The position numbers were made by a program, and so were the translations under genes. This document shows positions 9,913-17,426 of a DNA stretch of 64,000 nt, one piece after another. The stretch is from JACCZX01 sp963829995 (lineage in GTDB: Bacteria; Pseudomonadota; Gammaproteobacteria; Burkholderiales; Burkholderiaceae_F). The DNA lies in assembly GCA_963829995.1 (NCBI GenBank), contig CAWHKW010000011.1, forward strand, positions 17,305-81,304, in the 5' to 3' direction. Under the pieces are notes generated by a model. It saw nothing but the letters and a program-made list of their open reading frames with translations. It was not told where the DNA came from and did no database searches. Position 1 is the stretch's first letter. Each line of letters opens with the position of its first letter.

Positions 9913-10929
9913 ATGAATCGATCTGCTTCCACCGCGACCGTCGAGGGCGATGACGCGCGCCTTGTGTCACTGCTGACATGGCTCGAATCGCTTGCTCCCC
10001 GCTATGAGCTCGCGGCGCGTTCGGTGCGACCGGCGTCGGTCGATGCCAGCTCGCGTCGTTACTTTCGGCTCGACCACGAAGGCGGAAGCCTGATTGCGAT
10101 GGATGCGCCTCCGGACGCCGAAGACTCGCGCCCCTTCGTTCGCGTCGCGGCGTTGATGCGGGAGGCTGGCATCAACGTTCCCGACGTGCTGGCCAGCGAT
10201 CTGGCGCAGGGATTTTTGTTGCTGACCGACCTGGGCGACACGACGTACCTGAAGGCGCTCAACCAGCTCAATGCGGGCGAGCTTTTCGGCGATGCGATCG
10301 ACACGCTGGTTCGCTGGCAGCGCTGCACTGTAGAAGGCTCGTTGCCTGCGTACGACGAGGCGCTGCTAAGGCGCGAGCTGAGTTTGTTTCCCGACTGGTT
10401 TATCGCGCGCCATCTGCAACGTCAATTGACTGCGTCGCAGAGCGCCGTTCTCGATCAGATGTTTACGCTCATCGTGGCGACAAATCTCGCGCAACCGAAG
10501 GTATTCGTGCATCGCGACTACATGCCACGCAATCTGATGGTGTCGAGCCCAAATCCCGGCGTGCTTGATTTTCAGGATGCAGTCGTGGGCCCGATTGCGT
10601 ATGACGTCGTATCGCTGTTTCGTGACGCGTTCGTCAGCTGGGATGACGAGCGCGTTGTCGAATGGGTTCGGCTTTATTTAGACCGGGCGCGGACAGCCGG
10701 GCTCGCCGTGCCCACCGACTTCCAAACATTCTGGCGTGACTTCGAATGGATGGGACTGCAGCGGCACCTGAAGGTGCTCGGCATCTTTGCGCGAATCAGG
10801 TATCGCGACGGCAAGCCGCACTACCTGGAAGATGCGCCACGATTTGTCGGTTATGTGCGCGCCGTCGTGCAACGCTACGCCGAGCTTGCTCCGCTGGCGC
10901 GATTGTTCGATGAACTGGAACTGGCGTGA
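9913..10929 (+). CDS. amgK: N-acetylmuramate/N-acetylglucosamine kinase
   Basis: An aminoglycoside-phosphotransferase-fold kinase of 338 residues. The catalytic loop FVHRDYMPRNLM and the Mg-binding region VLDFQDAVVGPIAYD are clear. By itself this fold is not specific, but it overlaps murU directly, and the AmgK-MurU pair is known in Pseudomonas and other Gram-negatives. AmgK phosphorylates the anomeric hydroxyl of N-acetylmuramic acid recovered from peptidoglycan turnover, which bypasses de novo UDP-MurNAc synthesis. The start is the ATG at 9913; a longer frame from 9889 has no better support. It diverges from lptD. Confidence 0.88.
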   Translation: MNRSASTATVEGDDARLVSLLTWLESLAPRYELAARSVRPASVDASSRRYFRLDHEGGSLIAMDAPPDAEDSRPFVRVAALMREAGINVPDVLASDLAQGFLLLTDLGDTTYLKALNQLNAGELFGDAIDTLVRWQRCTVEGSLPAYDEALLRRELSLFPDWFIARHLQRQLTASQSAVLDQMFTLIVATNLAQPKVFVHRDYMPRNLMVSSPNPGVLDFQDAVVGPIAYDVVSLFRDAFVSWDDERVVEWVRLYLDRARTAGLAVPTDFQTFWRDFEWMGLQRHLKVLGIFARIRYRDGKPHYLEDAPRFVGYVRAVVQRYAELAPLARLFDELELA

Positions 10930-11681
10930 GCAACCACCGCGTGACGCACGCCTTGATCCTGGCGGCGGGCCGCGGCGAAAGAATGAGGCCGTTGACGGAT
11001 GCGACGCCGAAGCCGCTGTTGCACGCCGGCGGCAAGCGCCTCATTGAATGGCAGGTTGAGTCGCTGGTGCAAGCCGGCGTGCGCGAAGTCGTCGTCAATG
11101 TGGCGCACCTGCCGGACCAATTTGAGGCCGCGCTCGGAGACGGCCGCCGCTACGGAGTCATGCTGCGGTATTCGCGCGAAGGCGATCATGCCGACGACGC
11201 GCTTGAATCATTGGGTGGAATTATCAAGGCATTGCCCGCGCTTGGCAGCGCGCCGTTTATCGTTACCAGCGGCGACATCGTCACTGACTTTCCGTACCAC
11301 GAGCTGTGCGCCGCGAGCGAGGTTCAGCAGCGAGGCGGTGCGGACGCGCATCTGGTGCTGGTCGACAATCCGCCGTTTCATGTGCGCGGTGACATGGGAC
11401 TGGTGAATCAGCGTATCGATCCCGACGCAACGCCGCGCTTGACCTACGCCAACATTGGGCTGTTTTCGCCGCGTTTGTTTGCCGGCGTTGCGACAGAGCT
11501 GCAAGGCAAACGCGCTGCGCTCTTCCCTTGGCTGTACGACGCTGCACGCGCAAGCCGGGTCAGCGGAGAAACCTACCGGGGACGCTGGTGGAACGCCGGC
11601 ACGCCGGAGGATCTGGCGCGTCTGGACGCGGCGCTGGCGCGCGAAGCCAATCGTCCATTCTGCGGCGACGCGCGTCGATGA
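10926..11681 (+). CDS. murU: N-acetylmuramate-1-phosphate uridylyltransferase
   Basis: A nucleotidyltransferase of the sugar-phosphate family, 251 residues, with the pyrophosphorylase signature LILAAGRGERMRPLTD near the N-terminus and TPKPLL after it. Next to amgK it is best called MurU, which converts MurNAc-1-phosphate to UDP-MurNAc. The GTG start at 10926 overlaps the amgK stop (GTGA), so the two enzymes of the recycling shunt are translationally coupled. Its own stop overlaps the ATG of the next gene. Confidence 0.88.
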   Translation: MSNHRVTHALILAAGRGERMRPLTDATPKPLLHAGGKRLIEWQVESLVQAGVREVVVNVAHLPDQFEAALGDGRRYGVMLRYSREGDHADDALESLGGIIKALPALGSAPFIVTSGDIVTDFPYHELCAASEVQQRGGADAHLVLVDNPPFHVRGDMGLVNQRIDPDATPRLTYANIGLFSPRLFAGVATELQGKRAALFPWLYDAARASRVSGETYRGRWWNAGTPEDLARLDAALAREANRPFCGDARR

Positions 11682-12868
11682 CGCCGGCATCGCAGGCCAG
11701 CGGTAATCCCGTCGCGATTCTGGGAGGAGGCCCGGTCGGCCTGACACTGGCTTTGTTGCTTGCCAAACGCAGTGTTCCGAGCGTCGTGTTCGACGCGCGC
11801 AGCGTCGAGCAAGCGAGCGCCGATCGACGTTTGCTCGCGCTGTCTCTGGGTTCGCTGCAAACGCTCGGCTCGCTCGTTGCGCTGCCGAGTGACGCTCAAG
11901 CACCGATACGAGCCGTCATCGTTTCATCCGTGGGCCAGTTCGGCCGCGCGGTGATCGGCGAGCGCGATGTGGGCAGCGAAATTCTCGGGGGCACGATTCG
12001 CTATGGCGACCTGATCACGGTGCTGTCCGCTGCCGTCGAAGTGAATGAATTCATCTCGATGCGTCGATCGCTGAAGGTGTTGTCGGTGCGGCAGTCGCCT
12101 TCCAGCGTGCAAATTGAATTGCAGGGACAGCCACCGTATACCGCGCCGTTGGCGCTCAGCGCAGAGGGGCTTGGCGCAGAGCCCATCGAGTCAGCGTCGC
12201 AGTCGGCGTTGGTGGCCGACCTCGAAGTCACCGGAATCGAACGCGGCAGCGCGTGCGAACGATTCACGCGCGACGGTCCCTTGGCATTGCTGCCATTGCC
12301 GATGCCCATCGCATCGGGCGCGAAAGCCGGCGCAAACTCGGGTGCGCAGAAAATGGCGCTTGTCTGGTGCATGTCGAACGCTCAAGCCGATCGGCGCAGC
12401 GCTCTTACCGATAGCGCTTTGATCGATGAGCTCAGCACGCAGCTGGGGGAGCGCAAGCTGCGTGTCATTTCCCTGCACGCCCGGAATCGTTTTCCTCTGT
12501 ACCAGCGCGCGCGGGAGGAATTGGTCGAACATCGAATCGCCTACTTGGGCAACGCGGCGCAAACGCTGCATCCGGTGGCCGGCCAGGGGCTCAATCTCGG
12601 GTTGCGCGATGGCGCCGTGCTTGCTGAACTGATCGGTGCCGACTACGCAGCCGGTAACGATCCGATGCCATCGTTGCACTCCTATGCACAGTCGCGCCGG
12701 GCCGACCGTGCCGCGATCGTGGCGCTCACTCGCACCGCGCCGGCGCTTTTTGCGACTCGCTTTGCACCCATAGCACTGGCGAGGTCGATCGGACTGACCG
12801 CATTGGCTGTTGTGCCGAATTTGCGACGCGACTTCGCACGGCTGCTGATGTTCGGCGTACGCTTTTGA
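11678..12868 (+). CDS. UbiH/Coq6-family FAD-dependent monooxygenase
   Basis: A 396-residue flavoprotein hydroxylase. The Rossmann FAD motif is AILGGGPVGLTLALLL near residue 12. The second FAD-contact region, YLGNAAQTLHPVAGQGLNLG with the following LRDGAVLAEL, is the UbiH/UbiF/VisC signature. It most likely hydroxylates a ubiquinone precursor ring, but UbiH, UbiF, UbiI and UbiM cannot be told apart from this sequence alone. The start is the ATG at 11678, overlapping the murU stop as ATGA. A much longer open frame from 11528 runs through murU and is rejected. Confidence 0.85.
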   Translation: MTPASQASGNPVAILGGGPVGLTLALLLAKRSVPSVVFDARSVEQASADRRLLALSLGSLQTLGSLVALPSDAQAPIRAVIVSSVGQFGRAVIGERDVGSEILGGTIRYGDLITVLSAAVEVNEFISMRRSLKVLSVRQSPSSVQIELQGQPPYTAPLALSAEGLGAEPIESASQSALVADLEVTGIERGSACERFTRDGPLALLPLPMPIASGAKAGANSGAQKMALVWCMSNAQADRRSALTDSALIDELSTQLGERKLRVISLHARNRFPLYQRAREELVEHRIAYLGNAAQTLHPVAGQGLNLGLRDGAVLAELIGADYAAGNDPMPSLHSYAQSRRADRAAIVALTRTAPALFATRFAPIALARSIGLTALAVVPNLRRDFARLLMFGVRF

Positions 12869-12994
12869 TGTAAGGAAGGCGACCGCATGCAAAACGCAGC
12901 CAACAGCGGAAATCTGCTTAGCCGTCTTCGTTAATATCCGCGCTCCGCTTTCGTTCAACCTGCACGCTCACCTCCTGTCCTCCACCCGATCACG

Positions 12995-13996
12995 ATGAAC
13001 ATCGGCCCGTATCAGTTGCCCAACCGCGTTTTTGTCGCGCCGATGGCGGGCGTAACGGACCGGCCCTATCGGCGACTCTGCAAGGCCATGGGCGCGGGCT
13101 ATGCGGTATCGGAAATGGCTGCATCGAATCCGCGCCTGTGGGCAAGCGAAAAGACCGCACGGCGCTTGAATCACGATGGAGAAAATGCGCCGGTAGCCGT
13201 CCAGCTGGCCGGCGCCGATGCGCAAATGCTGGCTGAAGCGGCGCGTTACAACGTCGATCGCGGCGCGCAGATCATCGATATCAACATGGGATGCCCGGCC
13301 AAGAAAGTGTGCAACGTTGCGTGCGGCTCGGCGTTGCTGAAGGATGTTGCGCAGGTGGCGCGCATTCTTGCGGCGGTCGTCGAGGCGGTCGATGTGCCGG
13401 TCACGTTGAAATACCGCACCGGGTGGGATGCGTCGAACCGCAACGCAGTCGAGATCGCGCGTTTGGCGCAGGCGAGCGGCATCGCCGCGCTGACGCTGCA
13501 CGGGCGCACGCGCGCATGCGGATACGGCGGCCATGCCGAATATGAAACGATTCGCGCCGTCAAACGCGCGGTAACGATTCCCGTCATCGCCAACGGCGAC
13601 GTCGATACGCCTGAGAAAGCGCGAGTCGTGCTTGCCGAAACCGGCGCCGACGCGGTGATGATCGGTCGCGCCGCGCAGGGGCGGCCGTGGATTTTTCGAG
13701 AAGCCGCGCACTACTTGGCGACCGGCTCTCATATGCCGCCGCCCAGAGTCGACGAAGTGCGCGCGTTGCTGCTCGATCATCTGGACGACCATTATTCGTT
13801 CTACGGCGACCTGGGCGTACGCACGGCGCGCAAGCACATCATCTGGTACACCAAGCAGCTCGATGGCGGCAAACAGTTTTGCGACCGCATGAATGCGCTC
13901 AACGATTGTGCGGAGCAGGCCAGCGCCGTCGATAGTTTCTTTGCTGCACTGGGCGAGCGATCGGAACGGCTCGTGTATAGCTCCACCTTGCACTAG
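12995..13996 (+). CDS. dusB: tRNA-dihydrouridine synthase B
   Basis: DusB reduces specific uridines in the tRNA D-loop using FMN and NADPH. The 333-residue protein opens with the DusB-type NRVFVAPMAGVTDRPYR. It contains the catalytic segment NMGCPAKKVC and the late motif ADAVMIGRAAQGRPW. It stands directly upstream of fis with a ten-base gap, the same dusB-fis coupling as in enterobacteria. The ATG at 12995 has no strong Shine-Dalgarno; the preceding bases are rich in C and T. Confidence 0.95.
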   Translation: MNIGPYQLPNRVFVAPMAGVTDRPYRRLCKAMGAGYAVSEMAASNPRLWASEKTARRLNHDGENAPVAVQLAGADAQMLAEAARYNVDRGAQIIDINMGCPAKKVCNVACGSALLKDVAQVARILAAVVEAVDVPVTLKYRTGWDASNRNAVEIARLAQASGIAALTLHGRTRACGYGGHAEYETIRAVKRAVTIPVIANGDVDTPEKARVVLAETGADAVMIGRAAQGRPWIFREAAHYLATGSHMPPPRVDEVRALLLDHLDDHYSFYGDLGVRTARKHIIWYTKQLDGGKQFCDRMNALNDCAEQASAVDSFFAALGERSERLVYSSTLH

Positions 13997-14006
13997 GGAC
14001 GGATGG

Positions 14007-14363
14007 ATGGCGAAAGCATTGACTAAGTCAGCGGCGAGGCCCGCGGCGCGGCGAACGAATGGAACGTCAGGGACCTCGGCAGCGAGCGCGCGATTTGCTT
14101 ATCCGACCAGCGAGCGCGTCAGCCGCGCGCGCAGCGGTGAAACGCTTGAACAATGCGTGCTGCGCAGCCTCGACCAATACTTTGCCGATCTCGACGGCTC
14201 GCGCCCGCATGCGCTGCTGGATATGGTCACCACGGCGGTCGAACGGCCGTTGCTGCAGTTCGCGATGACCCGGTGCGACGGTAACCAGTGCGCAGCTGCA
14301 GAATTGCTCGGAATCAATCGCAATACTTTGCGCAAGAAGCTGCAGCAATATCGATTGCTATGA
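14007..14363 (+). CDS. fis: DNA-binding protein Fis
   Basis: A Fis-family nucleoid protein of 118 residues. The C-terminal helix-turn-helix is plain: CDGNQCAAAELLGINRNTLR, followed by KKLQQY. The preceding ERPLLQFAMTRC region matches the Fis dimer core. The N-terminal 40 residues are a basic, Ala/Ser/Thr-rich extension that Escherichia coli Fis lacks. The start chosen is the ATG at 14007, ten bases after dusB; the longer open frame upstream overlaps dusB. Its TGA overlaps the purH ATG. Confidence 0.92.
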   Translation: MAKALTKSAARPAARRTNGTSGTSAASARFAYPTSERVSRARSGETLEQCVLRSLDQYFADLDGSRPHALLDMVTTAVERPLLQFAMTRCDGNQCAAAELLGINRNTLRKKLQQYRLL

Positions 14364-16042
14364 GCCCGGCGAAACGCCGGTGGGCGCTGCTAAGCGTCTC
14401 CGACAAGACCGGTGTCGTCGAACTCGCGCAGCAGCTGTGCACCCTCGGATTTCAGGTTCTATCCACCGGCGGCACCGCGAAGCTCTTGAGTGAGCGCGGC
14501 GTCGAGGTCACCGAGGTGGCGCAGTACACCGGCTTTCCCGAGATGCTCGACGGCCGCGTAAAGACTCTCCATCCGAGAATTCACGCAGGCCTGCTCGCAC
14601 GGCGGTCGGAGCCGGAACATGTGCGCGCGTTGACCGAGCAAGGGATCGATCCGATCGAAATTTTGGTCGTCAATTTGTATCCGTTCGAGCAAACCGTTGC
14701 ACGCACCGATTGCATGTTCGACGACGCGATCGAGAACATCGACATCGGTGGTCCTGCGATGCTGCGTGCGGCGGCGAAAAATCATCAGAGCGTCGCAGTC
14801 GTCGTCGATCCTGCTGACTACGAGTTGGTGCTCGATCAGCTGCAAAATGCGAACGCTGTTGATTCAGAAACGCGTCTGGCGCTGGCGAAGAAGGTCTTTG
14901 CGCACACCGCCCACTACGACGGCGCGATCGCCAACTATCTGACTTCGCTGAGCGACGACGGAGCGCGCCAGACGTTCCCGGACGTCTTTTCCAGGCAGTG
15001 GCTGAAGGCGCAGCAGATGCGCTACGGCGAGAATCCGCACCAGCAGGCAGCGTTTTATCGTGAGCGAAACGTGGCACCCGGGCTGTTGGCGGGCTTCACG
15101 CAGCTGCAAGGCAAAGAGCTGTCGTACAACAACATCGCCGATGCCGACGCCGCATGGGAGTGCGTCCGCTCGTTCGATGAAACCGCGTGCGCGATCGTCA
15201 AGCACGCCAATCCGTGCGGTGTTGCGATCGCGCCGACTGCGGGCGCCGCGTACTCGAAAGCGCTGAAGACCGATCCGACGTCTGCGTTTGGCGGAGTCAT
15301 CGCGTTCAACCGCGCGCTCGACGCGCAGGCTGCACAGTCGGTTTCGCGCCAGTTCGTCGAGGTCGTCATCGCGCCGGAGTTCAGCGCCGAAGCGCGCGCA
15401 GCGTTCGATGCCAAACCGAACGTGCGTTTGCTCACGGTGCCGGTCGGCGACGCTCACAATGACTTTGACTTCAAGCGCGTTGGTGGCGGCCTGCTGGTGC
15501 AAACCTCCGACGACCATTCGCTGCAAACGTCGGACTTGAAAATCGTGACTGCGCTAAAGCCGACCGCGCAACAGATGGACGACTTGATGTTTGCATGGAA
15601 GGTAGCGAAGTTCGTCAAGTCAAACGCGATCGTGTTCGCGCGCGACGGGGCGACGCTCGGTGTCGGCGCGGGCCAAATGTCACGCGTGGACTCGGCGCGC
15701 ATCGCGTCGATCAAGGCCGAAGCGGCGAAGCTAAGTCTCGCCGGCAGCGCAGCAGCGTCCGACGCGTTTTTCCCGTTTCGCGATGGGCTCGACGTGTTGA
15801 TCGACGCCGGAGCTGCGTGCGTCATCCAGCCAGGCGGGAGCATGCGCGACGAAGAAGTAATCGCTGCGGCTGACGAGCGTGGTATCGCGATGGTGTTTAC
15901 TGGCGATTCGGCATTTCCGTCATTAGTCGTGCAGCAGCGGCTGGCGCAGCTGCGCCGCCTACGTCGTCGGGCACTAAAGTGCCAACCACTGCGGTACTCA
16001 CAACGCCGGCGCAAAAAAGGGCTAAAGCGCTTTTTTGCTTAA
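14360..16042 (+). CDS. purH: Bifunctional AICAR transformylase / IMP cyclohydrolase, 3' end frameshifted
   Basis: PurH performs the last two steps of IMP synthesis. The MGS-like cyclohydrolase domain starts at RRWALLSVSDKTGVVELA. The transformylase domain includes SYNNIADADAAWE and VKHANPCGVA. The start ATG overlaps the fis stop. PurH normally ends in RHFRH-stop. Here, after GIAMVFT, the open frame reads DSAFPSLVVQQ and runs a further 40 codons into a palindromic repeat. The +1 frame at 15906-15926 encodes Ile-Arg-His-Phe-Arg-His-TAG. One extra base at 15902-15905 therefore explains the abnormal tail, and the ancestral stop is at 15924-15926. The 560-residue product is about 35 residues too long. 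Confidence 0.95.
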   Translation: MSPAKRRWALLSVSDKTGVVELAQQLCTLGFQVLSTGGTAKLLSERGVEVTEVAQYTGFPEMLDGRVKTLHPRIHAGLLARRSEPEHVRALTEQGIDPIEILVVNLYPFEQTVARTDCMFDDAIENIDIGGPAMLRAAAKNHQSVAVVVDPADYELVLDQLQNANAVDSETRLALAKKVFAHTAHYDGAIANYLTSLSDDGARQTFPDVFSRQWLKAQQMRYGENPHQQAAFYRERNVAPGLLAGFTQLQGKELSYNNIADADAAWECVRSFDETACAIVKHANPCGVAIAPTAGAAYSKALKTDPTSAFGGVIAFNRALDAQAAQSVSRQFVEVVIAPEFSAEARAAFDAKPNVRLLTVPVGDAHNDFDFKRVGGGLLVQTSDDHSLQTSDLKIVTALKPTAQQMDDLMFAWKVAKFVKSNAIVFARDGATLGVGAGQMSRVDSARIASIKAEAAKLSLAGSAAASDAFFPFRDGLDVLIDAGAACVIQPGGSMRDEEVIAAADERGIAMVFTGDSAFPSLVVQQRLAQLRRLRRRALKCQPLRYSQRRRKKGLKRFFA

Positions 16043-16110
16043 CGGCCCCGGCGTTGCTCCGCTCCTCGGGCGACGACTCAAAGGCGGCGCAGCTGCGCCA
16101 GCCGCTGCTG
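15932..16110. repeat. Palindromic repeat, copy 1, with bidirectional terminator-like core
   Basis: Arms 15932-15960 and 16082-16110 are perfect 29-base inverted repeats. Further inside, 15963-15969 pairs with 16071-16077 and 16002-16009 pairs with 16048-16055. A hairpin at 16011-16038 has nine base pairs, with A-rich and T-rich sides, so it could terminate transcription from either direction. A small hairpin (GGCAC/GTGCC) sits at 15970-15983. The segment 15966-16003 matches, in reverse orientation, 16281-16318 of copy 2 at 35 of 38 positions. The unit occupies the gap between the convergent purH and tctC. Confidence 0.8.
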
Positions 16111-16120
16111 TCGCGACACT

Positions 16121-16139
16121 GCCTCGCACGAGGTGTTTT
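16121..16139 (+). terminator. Weak hairpin plus T-run between the two repeats
   Basis: CCTC-GCAC-GAGG is followed by TGTTTTTT. The stem has only four base pairs, so this is at best a weak intrinsic terminator reading on the plus strand, a possible stop signal for purH. Confidence 0.3.
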
Positions 16140-16172
16140 TTCCTTCCCCCACACCAAGTGAGACTGTCTCAA

Positions 16173-16352
16173 GCGCAAGCGTTGGGCGGAGCTGACCTGC
16201 CTTCGGGGCGTCGCCCGAGGAACGGAGCAGGCGCCGGGTAGTCGGCGAAACTGTGCTTTAGCCCAGTTTCGCCGCGGCGATTGCGAGTACCGCAGTGGTC
16301 GGCACTTCAGTGCCCGACGCCCAGGCAGGTCAGTTCCGCCCAACGCTTGCGC
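16173..16352. repeat. Palindromic repeat, copy 2 (inverted relative to copy 1)
   Basis: Arms 16173-16201 and 16324-16352 are 29-base inverted repeats with a single mismatch that would still pair as G-U in RNA. The unit has nearly the same size as copy 1 (about 180 bases). It shares the internal 38-base block in the opposite orientation: the three differences are all A in copy 1 against G in copy 2, read on the same strand. The arms themselves differ in sequence between the two copies while keeping the same length, which suggests an element family with a conserved core. It ends 18 bases before the tctC stop. Confidence 0.8.
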
Positions 16353-16370
16353 GCCGCGACGCAAATCCCC

Positions 16371-17336
16371 TTACATCGACCCGCGCAACCCCAGCCGATC
16401 AATCGTCACCCGTTCCGCGTCCACCATCTGGCGAGCGTACTTCGTGTACTCCTCCGGACTCATGTAGATCACCGACTGATCGAAGCGATCCAGGATCGCA
16501 AGCACTTTCGGATCTTCGAGCGTCTTGCGGAACGCGTCGTGCAATGTCTTGACCACCGCAGGATCCATTCCCGGCGGCCCGCCGATGCCGAACGGCGAGT
16601 CGGACACGGTGTCGTAGCCCAGCTCGGCCAGCGTCGGCACTTCGGGCCACTTCTTCGTGCGCTTCGAGCCGTACGTCACGAGTAGCCGCAGCTTGCCGCT
16701 TTCGACGTGCGGGGCCCAACCGGTCGAATCGCTGGCCGCCTGAACGTGGCCGCCAAGAATCGAGGTCATCAAGTCGGCGCTGCCCTTGAACGGCACGTGT
16801 GTCAGCTTGATGCCGGCCTTTGCTGCGAACTCCTCCATTGCCAGATGCGGAGTAGTTCCAGTGCCGGTCGAGCCGTAGTCGATCTTGCCCGGATTTTTCT
16901 TCGCGTCTTCAACGAACTCTTGCAATGTCTTCCACGGCGCGCCGGCGGGCACGACGAGGCCGAACGTGTAGCCGGTCATGTTGATGATGTACGTGAAGTC
17001 GCGCAGCGCGTCGAGCTGCGGCGTCTTCTGCATATGGGGAATGCGAAACACGCTGATCGCGAGCTGCGTCAGCGTGTAACCGTCCGGCTTGGCGCTTTTC
17101 ACTGCGATTGGCGCGACGGTGCCGCCGGCGCCGGGCTTGCTCTCGACGATAACCGACTGCCCCAACGTGCGCGATGCGGACTCAGCGAAGGCGCGCAGCA
17201 CCTGGTCGGTCGGGCCGCCTGCCGGAAAAGCGCAGTACAGCGTGATCGGGCGCGAAGGAAAGGCTTGTGCGCGCAGCGCGGTCGACGGCAACGCCGCCAA
17301 CGCCCCGCTTGCCACTAACAGGCTGCGTCGGTCCAT
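16371..17336 (-). CDS. Bug/TctC-family tripartite tricarboxylate transporter substrate-binding protein
   Basis: A 321-residue periplasmic binding protein of the Bug family. A twin-Arg-like start (MDRRSLLVASGALAALPSTA) leads into a signal peptide ending near ALRAQA. The mature start FPSRPITLYCAFPAGGPTDQ is diagnostic for the family, as are the PGAGGTVAP and later YGSTGTGTTPHLAMEEF stretches. No TctA or TctB membrane partners are nearby, so it is an orphan, as most Bug proteins are. The ligand cannot be inferred. It lies downstream of the M14 peptidase on the same strand with a 90-base gap. Confidence 0.9.
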   Translation of the reverse strand: MDRRSLLVASGALAALPSTALRAQAFPSRPITLYCAFPAGGPTDQVLRAFAESASRTLGQSVIVESKPGAGGTVAPIAVKSAKPDGYTLTQLAISVFRIPHMQKTPQLDALRDFTYIINMTGYTFGLVVPAGAPWKTLQEFVEDAKKNPGKIDYGSTGTGTTPHLAMEEFAAKAGIKLTHVPFKGSADLMTSILGGHVQAASDSTGWAPHVESGKLRLLVTYGSKRTKKWPEVPTLAELGYDTVSDSPFGIGGPPGMDPAVVKTLHDAFRKTLEDPKVLAILDRFDQSVIYMSPEEYTKYARQMVDAERVTIDRLGLRGSM

Positions 17337-17426
17337 AAATGTCTCCTGATAATTGTTATGCGAGCGAGTATAGGCACGGTTGCGGGAAATGAGTCCTCGG
17401 CAAGGCCTTCGCAGCGCAGGAGAAAG

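Noticed and set aside
12887..12934. Fifteen-codon frame with an AAGGAAGG site before dusB
   Set aside because: No feature of an attenuator or known leader; the distance from site to ATG is long and nothing supports translation.
15897..16364. Minus-strand open frame of 155 codons covering the repeat region
   Set aside because: It is made almost entirely of the two palindromes and the purH end; no domain or ribosome site is seen.
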